In this document: positions 35,800 through 44,986 of the stretch, piece after piece
Layout of the letters: each line of letters opens with the position of its first letter
Numbering within the stretch: the stretch's first letter is position 1
From: Ligula intestinalis
Lineage: Eukaryota > Platyhelminthes > Cestoda > Diphyllobothriidea > Diphyllobothriidae
DNA length: 64,000 nt
Assembly: GCA_036362985.1 (NCBI GenBank)
Contig: JAYGXS010000005.1
Location: 24,645,915-24,709,914, forward strand
Direction of reading: 5' to 3'
Notes under the pieces: generated by a model
Databases searched by the model: none
What the model was told of the DNA's origin: nothing
The model's input: only the letters and a program-made list of their open reading frames with translations
Made by a program: the position numbers and the translations under genes

Positions 35800-38400
35800 A
35801 ACATTTGCCCTTCGAGAGTCATCTACTTATGCGCAGATCAGATTCCTGCACAGGTGTCTTGATAATAATGCGTTACCGAAGTGTGTTTCTAAGACCTCCG
35901 GTTAAAACAGAGTTGGTGAGACGCAAAGTATTCAAGCAAGGCAGAGATCCGAGTGATCCTTCAAGACTATCACGCGAGGATTTGCAAGTACCGCCAGAGT
36001 ATCGACGAAGAGAGGCAAATGGCTTTGAGTTCATGGGTGAGAATGGCACACAATTGTTCCAGCAGAGGGTGGCCGAATGAGCCCGCGACCACAAAGCAAA
36101 CCGAGAGGCATTATTGGACATTAAGTTTCGCAAGCTACCTCATCCATATTGATCCAAAGATGACAAACTGGTGCACAACCTGTCATCCAAAAAGCTGACG
36201 GAAGAACAAATGCAAGTCTTAAGGTATGAAGCCTCATTCAACACAGCTGATGCCAGAACTCCCAACATGGTTGCTGCAGTAGAATCAATACTCAGCCAAG
36301 CAGAGCAACTGACGAAACGAAAAACCTCACATGCCATCAGGTTTCGTCCCTCCTCATGGAACATCGACCACGTGGCACTCTCTCCAAGGTCGAAAGTAAG
36401 GCACTTAAAGAACTCAGAGCCGACAATGACCTCGTTATCGTGCCGGCGGACAAGGTGTGGTCCACTGTAGTATTGGACATGACAGACTACGTTCACAAGG
36501 CGCAAACATTGTTAGACGATTGTCAGTCCTACGTCCCATACAAATCAAACCCCATGAAAACACTGACACGCGAGATCAACACAATGCTGTTGGCAATGGA
36601 GAACTCAGGTACAATATCGTCAATCGACCGACGCATTGCGAGAGCGCACGAAACGGCTCCGGCTCGCTTCTATGGTCTCCCCAAGGTGCACAAAGAGGGC
36701 GCACCCCTCCGGACAATCGTATCTCTTAAAGGACCTCCAAACTACGGACTGGCTAAGTGGCTGTTCCGATGGCTCAATTTTTTGACCACTGATTCAGCCA
36801 CTACAGTAAGGTCATCAACGCAATTCCTGGATAAACTAAAAGGGGTAATCCTCCGGCCAAACGATATCATGGTTTCCTTTGATGTCACGTCCCTTTTTAC
36901 TTCTATTCCACAGGACCTGGCAGTCAAGACTATCCAACTTCTCCTATGAGAGAAGTACGAGGAAACGGAGAATCGCCTCGGGCACGCCCAAGTCCTCCAG
37001 TTCCTCAGGTTTTGCCTGAACACGTACTCAACCTTCAACGGAACTATCTACGAGCAGGTGAAGGGCACGCCTATGGGTTCGCCCATTTCCGGACTCATAG
37101 CAGAGGCAGTCCTGCAACGGTTGGAGTTGGTGGTTTTCCAACACCAAGCAATTTGGTATGTGGACGACATTTTCGTCGTATATGAGCGAAATCAGGTGCT
37201 GACATTCAAAGAACGTCTAAACGCCGTCTTTCCGGACATCCAATTTACGATAAAGGAAGAAGAAAACAACCAGCTAGCGTTCCTGGATGTCTTCGTTTGC
37301 CGAAAAGACGATAATGGCTTTAAAACTAAAGTGTTTAGGAAAGCAACCAACACTATGCAAGTCCTGAACAACAACAGTAACTACTCAATCGGTCACAAAC
37401 GCAGCTGCGTAAGAGCGCTTTACGTGCGCATTGAGACGCATTGCAGCGAAGTGGAAGACAAAGTTGCTGAACTACAACACCTTTGACGGGCACTGAGAGT
37501 GAATAGTTACCCGCGCAGTTTTGGCAACCAGTGCATACGCAAACGAGAGAAGAAGCGAAGTCGAACTGGTCCAAAGGTTTGGTGGGCCCTTCCGTACGTG
37601 AAGAATGTTTCGGAAGCCGTCAGCCGTCTTCTCACCCCACTTGGAGCTGGAGTTGCGCACAGGCCAGAAGTAACCATCAGGCGCCGGGTCATGAGGCCGA
37701 AAGACTCACTGCCACGGCAGGAAACGGCTGGAGTCGTGTACCGGATCTGGTGTAGTTGTGGACAAAGCAACTACGTCGGAGAAACCGGGAGATTACTCCG
37801 GACGTGAATGGCCCAGCATGCAGCGGCGGTGAAGAAGAAAAAGCCCAAATCCCAGGTTGCAGCTCATTCAACGAGACCCAGCCATATTTTTAAGTTTGAC
37901 AAGGCCGAACTCGTCGCAAAAAGTGGCAACCGCGTGAGTCATGGTTCTCCAGCCCCCAGTCTATCAACAAGTGCATCAATTTGGCATTCCCATACGGTGT
38001 ACTGAGACATTTTCTGAGCGAGAGAATCAGTCACGTGGGAAGGACGGGGCGCAACGACAACTCTGACGACATCGGGCATAATTGTCGCGCACTTATCAAC
38101 CCCGCATCTGAACGCCGTGATAATAAATGAGCCATCACCGCATCCATTAGGACCTCAAACGCTGGCTAAAGGAACTGACAATTAAAGTACGCATGCGGTT
38201 GACCGCTTCAAACTAGAAATACCGTGTTATCTGTGCATGTATCACCCTATCTGTGCATGTTTCAGACTGTTCTTCGACTACCTATGATTAAAAATCCCGT
38301 GGGAATCCGAAACGTTAGGAAAATAAAGTCCTTGCTCTAGTGATCGCATCTTCGTCTTTTGAACTGCCACCTGGAACTCGTATATTCTACTATATTGGCA
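35800..38400 (+). mobile_element. Longest Penelope-like element copy (T1 tail)
   Basis: The order is N-terminal region, full RT core, endonuclease and T1 tail (about 38130-38400). The tail has ATCTGTGCATGT twice, CCTATGATTAAAAATCCCGT, then GGGAATCCGAAACGTTAGG and AAATAAAG. Just upstream, 35815-35862 reads in reverse as CCTGTGCAGGAATCTGATCT followed by GCGCATAAG, resembling the T1 tail block CCTGTGCATG...ATCTGCGCATGAC. This may be the remains of an inverted tail at the 5' side. A T4 PLE ends about 40 bases before this element. Confidence 0.75.
35950..38005 (+). pseudogene. PLE reverse transcriptase-GIY-YIG endonuclease, near full length but broken
   Basis: The N-terminal part (about 36165-36300) gives LVHNLSSKKLTEEQMQVLRY, then EASFNTADARTPNMVAAVES. 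After a frame change, 36356-36946 holds ALKELRADNDLVIVPADKVW and RFYGLPKVHKEGAPLRTIVS, the RT fingers. Motif A is SFDVTSLFTSIP (aspartate codon at 36881). A stop at 36947-36949 follows, then the motif B stretch GTPMGSPISGLIAEAV (about 37061) and motif C YVDD intact at 37157-37168. FPDIQFTIKEEENNQLAFLD follows. A second stop closes the frame at 37486, and the linker and endonuclease continue in another frame: VVYRIWCSCGQSNYVGETGR (about 37734-37793), then a stop at 37805-37807 and MAQHAAAVKKKK. RT residues are preserved, but stops and frame changes make it inactive. Confidence 0.85.
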
Positions 38401-39189
38401 TAGATCTATTTGTTGCTTAGGGAGGTAAGACGAACACATCTGCCTGGATTATGCAGAAAAGGGGGGTAATTTTATTTAGAATGCTGCACTTACTCCTGGT
38501 AGAAAGGAACAACTATTTTCGGCACGCATTTTTACAGAAAATGATTTGTTTGCTAGAACCAAAGCTTTTATCAGACTGCCGTTTTGGACTCAGTACAGCA
38601 GGGGCCAATTACAGCAACGAGTACTATGGATCTAGGAAGCACACTGTTCGTAGTACAACTTTGCATTGAGCCATCAAATGCCCACACTCGCCGTGTGGTC
38701 GTAGATGATGTGCTAATGGCTTGTCATAAATTGTGGGGATTTAATTATCGCAGTTGATTCTTGGCGTGACAGTTGTTCAGCAATTTAAATCGGTCTTCTA
38801 GCGGGGACGACAGGTCAGCAACGCTGTCCTCGCGTGACTTCTTATTTTGCAAAAATAAAATTACAGCCCAGGTCATTTCGGTTAATAAAGGTCGCAGAAC
38901 CGAAACTCAAGCACCCCGCTGCTCACGCGTCAGTCACCACTTAGCATAATTTTTTTCTCGTCAGACTTGAGGGTGTATCTAGATGCACCCGAATGAGCCG
39001 CGTCCTGGGAGTTGCTGGATAGTCGGCAATTTGAGTTCTTCATTAGGTATCCATGTGATCCTATAATATTGGCCACAAAACAGCAAACCATATTGTCGAG
39101 CACAGAGAACGCCCATTACATAACTCATATTTTTATGCATAAAAGTAATCGAAGGATTTTTCCATACTAATTTTCCTCCTTAAACAGCG
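38401..39189. other. No recognisable gene or element
   Basis: Short unsupported frames only, between a T1 tail and a possible R2 fragment. Confidence 0.45.
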
Positions 39190-39305
39190 TTTTAATTATT
39201 TATTCGGTTGAATATTTTCTGCGTATATTGCCTTTCCCAAGGTAATGTCAAAATGAAATGGAGACTTTTGACAAATTATTTGAATTTGTGTTAACTTTGC
39301 GAAAA
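39190..39305 (+). repeat. Possible R2 fragment
   Basis: TATTGCCTTTCCCAAGGTAA, then TGTCAAAATGAAATGGAGAC and TTTTGAC resemble 13158-13205 of R2. The match is short and diverged, so it is uncertain. Confidence 0.3.
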
Positions 39306-39500
39306 TTCCCATTGAAAATTTCAAAAGATAAATTGGCGAACATACGTTTGTTTTCGATAAATTCTCGTCAGGCCTTTACATTTATATGGTATGAATAAAC
39401 TATGGTGGTTGGTGGACAGATGAAGTGTTCTCGTTGTCACTGTGGGGAGGAAAGGGGAGAAAGGGGGTGGGGGGAGGTTGGAGGAGTTGAGATCAGAGTG

Positions 39501-40978
39501 TCAATTTATAGACGGCCCGGCGTCCAGGACCACCGATAAGGTGTGCGTGGCTGGACTTTGGACTTGGTCATCTCTGTGGGGGCCCGTTTCCGAGGCCTGT
39601 GGTCCGCTGTGGGTGGCAGTGTTACCTAGTTTCTCCCATGGCAACTGGAGCGCCGCGACGAATTTCTTTTGGGCACATAGCAGCGGTCTGCGTAGCCTGA
39701 TGGCGGCCGCCTCTGCCGTCGCCAAAAGACGCTGTCCGAGGAGTTTTGAGTAGCTTGAAGGCACCTTGTAAATCACTCGGATGGCCTCTTTGGCATCCAC
39801 GCGATGGTTCGAGTCTACTAGGTGCGCTAAGATTGAACTGTTGACACCTTTAAGTTGGCCCTTCCCTAACCATGCGGGTATGTGTTCCCTTACTCTTTTG
39901 GACAAGCGCCGGCTCGTGCGACCAATATATCCTGCCCCACAGGAACAGGTTAATGAATATATGCACATTGAGGTGGTCTGGGCTGCCAGTTTATCCTTAA
40001 TCTCTCCGTATAGGATGGGGGTAGTTGAGAACAAGACATGAGCGTTGGCTGCTGGGAACGTAGTTGCTACGGCTTGACGCAGGCACCTCCTTAGCAGTTC
40101 GCTCGGTCCGTCCCCTTGAAATGGGACTCTGATGAAGATTCGTTTCTTCTCCACTGTTAATACTGAGGGCTTTGGCGGCCTTTCAGCCATGTTTTTAGCG
40201 ATAAATCGACAAGGATACCCATTTTTCCGAAACACGCCTTCAACAATCTTAAGCTCCTCTTCAATGCTATCAGTCGAGCAAATCCTCTTCGCCCTTTGCG
40301 TCAAGCACCGTACTTTAAACTGCGTTTGAAGTTCAACGGTACGAAACTAGCGAAATTGATGTATTGCCCGGACCACGTCTTCTTCCGATATACCCTACGT
40401 TGAATGCTCCCATCAACTCTTTTATTCAGTAGCACATCAAAAAAATGGAAGCGATCCAGATTTTTCTTCTTCTAGCGTAAATTTTATCGATTTGTGTACC
40501 CGATTTAATGTATGCATTAGCGTTGATAAGTTGGTTTTATCTGATGCAACTGCAATATGTCATCTACATACCGTTTATAGTACGTTAAAATATTTATCTG
40601 GTGCCTGAGTTGCGTAGCTTCTAGCTTGCCCATGAATATATTTGCTAGAAGTGGACCCAGGGGCGAGCCCATAGCTACTCCGTCCAATTGTCTGTACAGG
40701 TTATTGTCAAATAGGAACTGTACATTCAAAGTGCATTTTAGCAATAATTCCTTCAATGCAGTAGCCGGCATTCCTATGCTCTGCTGAGTCAAGGTAATGA
40801 ATTCACAGATGTACTCTACTGTTTCTGTGACCGGCACGTTCGTGAATAGGGACGAGACATCCAGTGAGAACATCACAATCCCGTTCAGGTCAAGGTCTTT
40901 CACGCCATCCACGACTTCGAAGGTGTTTCGGAGGCTGTGAGGTGCTATTTGACTCTGTATGGGTTTCAGCTTGTCTGC
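39501..40978 (-). pseudogene. PLE reverse transcriptase and GIY-YIG endonuclease, arm 1
   Basis: The minus-strand frame holds RT sequence from 40978: KLKPIQSQIAPHSLRNTFEV, motif A as MFSLDVSSLFTNVP, motif B as DGVAMGSPLGPLLANIFMGK, and motif C YVDD intact at 40559-40570. The frame stops at 40517, and a run of seven A (40439-40445) breaks the LPFLDVLL stretch. Frame 39501-40304 then gives the endonuclease part of 267 residues: RAKRICSTDSIEEELKIVEG at 4-23 and CIYSLTCSCGAGYIGRT at 114-130, followed by LSKRVREHIPAW at 134-145. The GIY-YIG-type tyrosines, glycine, arginine and histidine are all present. The N-terminal third of a normal PLE protein is missing. The 5' end runs directly into arm 2. 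Confidence 0.8.
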
Positions 40979-42151
40979 TGTGGGCTCGACCCTGGGTCCA
41001 CTTCTAGCAAATATATTAATGAGCAAGCTAGAAGCTACGCATCTCAGCCACCAGATAAATAATCTAACGTATTATAAACGTTACGTAGACGACACATTGC
41101 AGTTGCATCAGATAAAACCAACTTATCAACGCTAATGCATACAGTAAATCGGGTGCACAAATCGATAAAATTTACCCTAGAAGAAGAAAAATCTGGATCG
41201 CTTCCATTTTTTTGATGTGCTACTGAATAAAAGAGTTGATGGGAGCATTCAACGTAGGGTATATCGGAAGAAGACGTGGTCCGGGCAATACATCAATTTC
41301 GCTAGTTTCGTACCGTTGAACTTCAAACGCAGTTTAAAGTACGGTGCTTGACGCAAAGGGCGAAGAGGATTTGCTCGACTGATAGCATTGAAGAGGAGCT
41401 TAAGATTGTTGAAGGCGTGTTTCGGAAAAATGGGTATCCTTGTCGATTTATCGCTAAAAACATGGCTGAAAGGCCGCCAAAGCCCTCAGTATTAACAGTG
41501 GAGAAGAAACGAATCTTCATCAGAGTCCCATTTCAAGGGGACGGACCGAGCGAACTGCTAAGGAGGTGCCTGCGTCAAGCCGTAGCAACTACGTTCCCAG
41601 CAGCCAACGCTCATGTCTTGTTCTCAACTACCCCCATCCTATACGGAGAGATTAAGGATAAACTGGCAGCCCAGACCACCTCAATGTGCATATATTCATT
41701 AACCTGTTCCTGTGGGGCAGGATATATTGGTCGCACGAGCCGGCGCTTGTCCAAAAGAGTAAGGGAACACATACCCGCATGGTTAGGGAAGGGCCAACTT
41801 AAAGGTGTCAACAGTTCAATCTTAGCGCACCTAGTAGACTCGAACCATCGCGTGGATGCCAAAGAGGCCATCCGAGTGATTTACAAGGTGCCTTCAAGCT
41901 ACTCAAAACTCCTCGGACAGCGTCTTTTGGCGACGGCAGAGGCGGCCGCCATCAGGCTACGCAGACCGCTGCTATGTGCCCAAAAGAAATTCGTCGCGGC
42001 GCTCCAGTTGCCATGGGAGAAACTAGGTAACACTGCCACCCACAGCGGACCACAGGCCTCGGAAACGGGCCCCCACAGAGATGACCAAGTCCAAAGTCCA
42101 GCCACGCACACCTTATCGGTGGTCCTGGACGCCGGGCCGTCTATAAATTGA
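40977..42151 (+). pseudogene. PLE reverse transcriptase (C-terminal part) and GIY-YIG endonuclease, arm 2
   Basis: Starts in motif B as AVGSTLGPLLANILMSKLEA, where arm 1 has AMGSPLGPLLANIFMGKLEA. Motif C is YVDD at 41082-41093 (RYVDDTLQLHQIKP), and the frame stops at QR. The seven-T run at 41207-41213 breaks LPFLDVLL at exactly the mirror position of arm 1. KTWSGQYINFASFVPLNFK follows in a new frame. The endonuclease frame 41348-42151 is identical in protein sequence to arm 1. Its first codon at 41348 is TTG, so it is an internal open stretch and not a true gene start. Motif A and everything upstream are absent. The C-terminal 50 or so residues are rich in P, T and S. Confidence 0.8.
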
Positions 42152-42684
42152 CACTCTGATCTCAACTCCTCCAACCTCCCCCCACCCCCTTTCTCCCCTT
42201 TCCTCCCAACAGTGACAACGAGAACACTTCATCTGTCCACCAACCACCATAGTTTATTCATACCATATAAATGTAAAGGCCTGACGAGAATTTATCGAAA
42301 ACAAACGTATGTTCGCCAATTTATCTTCTGCAACTTATTTGCATTATACTTAAATTAATCGATTTAATTGTAGAAGTCTTATTTGGTGATTATGCACTCA
42401 CTTTTGAAAAATTACTCCAGGTCTTACATTTTAATGGAAACTGGGTGCAAGTTTAATCGTGTTCGTCTTTTCAGACAAATGAGCCATGAAACTTCTGAGT
42501 TCTTTGATGGAAATTTTGTAACTCTTAGACAGTTGAATTTGACTGTCAATGAAATAGCTTATTTTTTTGTTATATTAAATTATTTTTCGCCAGATTTCTT
42601 GCGGTTGCATAAAAAGTGCCCATATGTTTGTCCATTTTTCAAATAATTATCGTTATTCTGCCAACAGAATTGAATATGCAAGTT

Positions 42685-42900
42685 GCAGCCATCACCGCAC
42701 CAATAAAGACCTCAAACGATCGCGAAATGAACTGACAATCATGATCGCATGTGGATAACCGCTACAAACTATAAGTACTGTGCAATCTGTGCAGGCATCA
42801 CACTTATCTGCGCAAGTCTCAGACTTTTCTATGATGCCTCATGATTAAGGATTCCCGACGGAACCCGAAACATGAGGACAATAAAACTATTAGGATATTA
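42685..42900 (+). repeat. Solo T1 PLE tail
   Basis: Aligns with 38130-38345: CCATCACCGCA, AAGACCTCAAACG, GAACTGACAAT, AATCTGTGCA, ATCTGCGCA and the hairpin. The hairpin has a 7-base outer stem CCTCATG (42837-42843) with CATGAGG (42871-42877) and an inner stem 42849-42855 with 42860-42866. ACAATAAAAC follows as the polyadenylation signal. Confidence 0.65.
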
Positions 42901-43427
42901 AACAACTATTATTCTGCCTGCTGTTGTTCTAAATGACGCATAAGCGGAAAGTACAGTTTACAAGACGTTTATTACTCCATGACTTACGTTTAATAAGGCC
43001 TGTCTCACATCAACTTCACAGTTACATGTATGAACACTTTGCTTTTTTTACCATTTAGCTTAAGTAGTAAAATGTCTGACCAAAACATTTTTTTTGTTTT
43101 CGCATTTTCTGCAAACAAACTTCCGAGGTTAGCTTAACATTACCTTAAAAGCCTCATGTTTCTTCTTTCTGAACTCAGCCTCACAATTTTTTTTAATTTA
43201 TGATGTTAAATTTGTCAACTAAAACACATATGCTATGCAAAGTCAATGCTGATACATCTGCTGATTTCAATTGTGAACGCCAAATAACTATTGATAGAAA
43301 TCACCTTTGTGAATTTTGTTGCGATAGATATTTATTAAAACATAATTTGTAATTTAAATTAACCACAACGAGAAAAATGAAACCTGTATTTAAGGCATTC
43401 GTGCTGGTGACCACCTTACAGTTAATA
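42901..43427. other. No recognisable gene or element
   Basis: A+T-rich interval between a solo tail and the R2 transposon, with short unsupported frames. Confidence 0.5.
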
Positions 43428-44986
43428 CAGTAGTCGCCAAGGACCATGCAACGTTCAAAATGAAATTTGACCTGGTGTTTAAGCATATATTTTTAACACT
43501 ATTTTAATTCATTCAGTTTACTGAATGCTGCAAAAGACTTTTTCTCAGTTAAATCGTCATTTAAAGTTAAGTTTATTCAAAGAAATGGCCATAAGTTATC
43601 GTAACATTGGGAGCAGTCTCATATCGAGGGAATTTCCTATGCTTTTACGAAAGAGAGAACTCAACTGCACAATAATGTCGATTATAATACGAAGGAACTC
43701 CAAATTAGAGAAATACGTATAAAAGATATCCCTTTCTGAACTAGAAAAAGTTTGTCGAACATTATTCACATTCAAGGGAAGCCAACTTAAAGCAATCCCA
43801 TTTGTTTGTATCAACATGGTAGATTTGTATTTTAAAAATTATGTTTAGCGATCCGGTGAAGTTTTGTTGCTGAAAATACAGTGATTGAAGTGTTCGTTGG
43901 AATGCATGTATAGGCCACCTTTTGACCTTTCAAAAAAACACAATATTGAACATGATAATGCAAATTTAAGACAAAGCATGCCTTATTGAATGTGAGTCGT
44001 GTAGAAATATAGTTTTTGTGTACTTTACGTTCACATTTTGCGTTATTCAGAAACGAAACGGACAGAAAAATAATAAGTATTTTAAAAAATGGCAATGTTT
44101 ATGGCCAGTTTTGTGAATTTGCCAGTTTAAAACTGAATGTAAAATTTAACTTATCACGTCAAAGGTAATCTTTTATATAGGGGAAAGAATGTCCTTTCAT
44201 CTTCAGTCAAATTGAATCGTTTATCTTCAGGAAACTTCAATAAATTGTAAAAAGTATCAAATTTCACTGACATTTCGTTGGAATAAGTTAATATACACAA
44301 AATCTCATCAGCCAAATATATACTTAAAGCAATTTTTTAAAGGTAAAATCTTATGGAACGTTTTTTTATTAATCTTAGGAATAGTTGTTTCACAACTCCA
44401 GTGCGGACAAGATTTACCCTTGACATGTTTTGCTGTTTTGAGGCACTGCTTTTTATCCAAAATGTTGCCATATTCATTTCAAATTATATCTGAAAACACT
44501 TTATTGCAGCAATTGCTCTTTATATCTATCTTATTAATAAGGTTTTGGTGTAAACGTTGAGAAAATGCAGAATTTATAAATTTATAAAAATGCAGTAAAA
44601 GCAAGGAAAATTATGACACGCTTTTTTGATGACATTCAATAAATACTTATCCAGTTAGACTAAAGTTAACAAAATGCCTTGACTTACAAAAAGTTCTGTC
44701 TTTGTATAGAAATCGGTTGCTTCAAGTTTACAATTTGACACAATATCGAAATTTCTTGTTCTAATTTAAAGCTCTTTTTAACGTTTCAAAAATCACGAGA
44801 TTATCGAGCAAATTTTATTTTTCTTTGCAAAAACTTAGTAATCTTTATAGCTCTTTTAAGCAGCTGATATGCCTGATGTAGTTTATTATTATTTCTTCAT
44901 TTTCCTTAATGCATTTACATTGGTATTCGAGTAATGATCAAACTTATACAAAGTCTTGAAAATTGCATGGTCTATGGCAACTTCTG
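43428..44986 (-). mobile_element. R2 copy 2, candidate non-autonomous hAT-like transposon
   Basis: Both ends carry inverted repeats of about 30 bases. The left end reads CAGTAGTCGCCAAGGACCAT then GCAACGTTCA; the right end, read in reverse, is CAGAAGTTGCCATAGACCAT then GCAATTTTCA. Starting with CAG and carrying a TCGCC-like block is common in hAT transposons. The interior 43965-44985 is the reverse complement of 12440-13485. No transposase is recognisable. The 8-base flanks (AGTTAATA and TTTTTGGA) do not form a convincing target duplication, so class assignment is tentative. Confidence 0.5.

Larger units (their letters stand above)
39327..42326. mobile_element. 3-kb head-to-head PLE palindrome (T4)
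   Basis: Arm 1 (39327-40675) and arm 2 (40977-42326) are inverted copies of about 1,350 bases, separated by 301 bases (40676-40976). Mirror positions sum to 81652-81653 throughout, for example the YVDD codons at 40559-40570 and 41082-41093. Each arm runs from RT motif B outward through motif C, endonuclease, a C-rich 3' region and the T4 tail core CCTGACGAGAATTTATCGAA followed by AACAAACG. The spacer belongs to the minus-strand copy, which is longer at its 5' end. The outer parts encode identical 267-residue frames; visible differences cluster near the centre. Confidence 0.85.

Noticed and set aside
39442..40041. Plus-strand frames of 103 and 86 residues in palindrome arm 1 (and their mirror frames in arm 2)
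   Set aside because: They are antisense shadows of the PLE endonuclease frame; both arms show the same shadows.
39327..42326. Palindrome as a pure assembly artefact
   Set aside because: Not excluded, but the arms differ at several positions near the centre and one copy extends 300 bases further, which a simple mirrored join would not produce. Five shorter inverted pairs show the same design.
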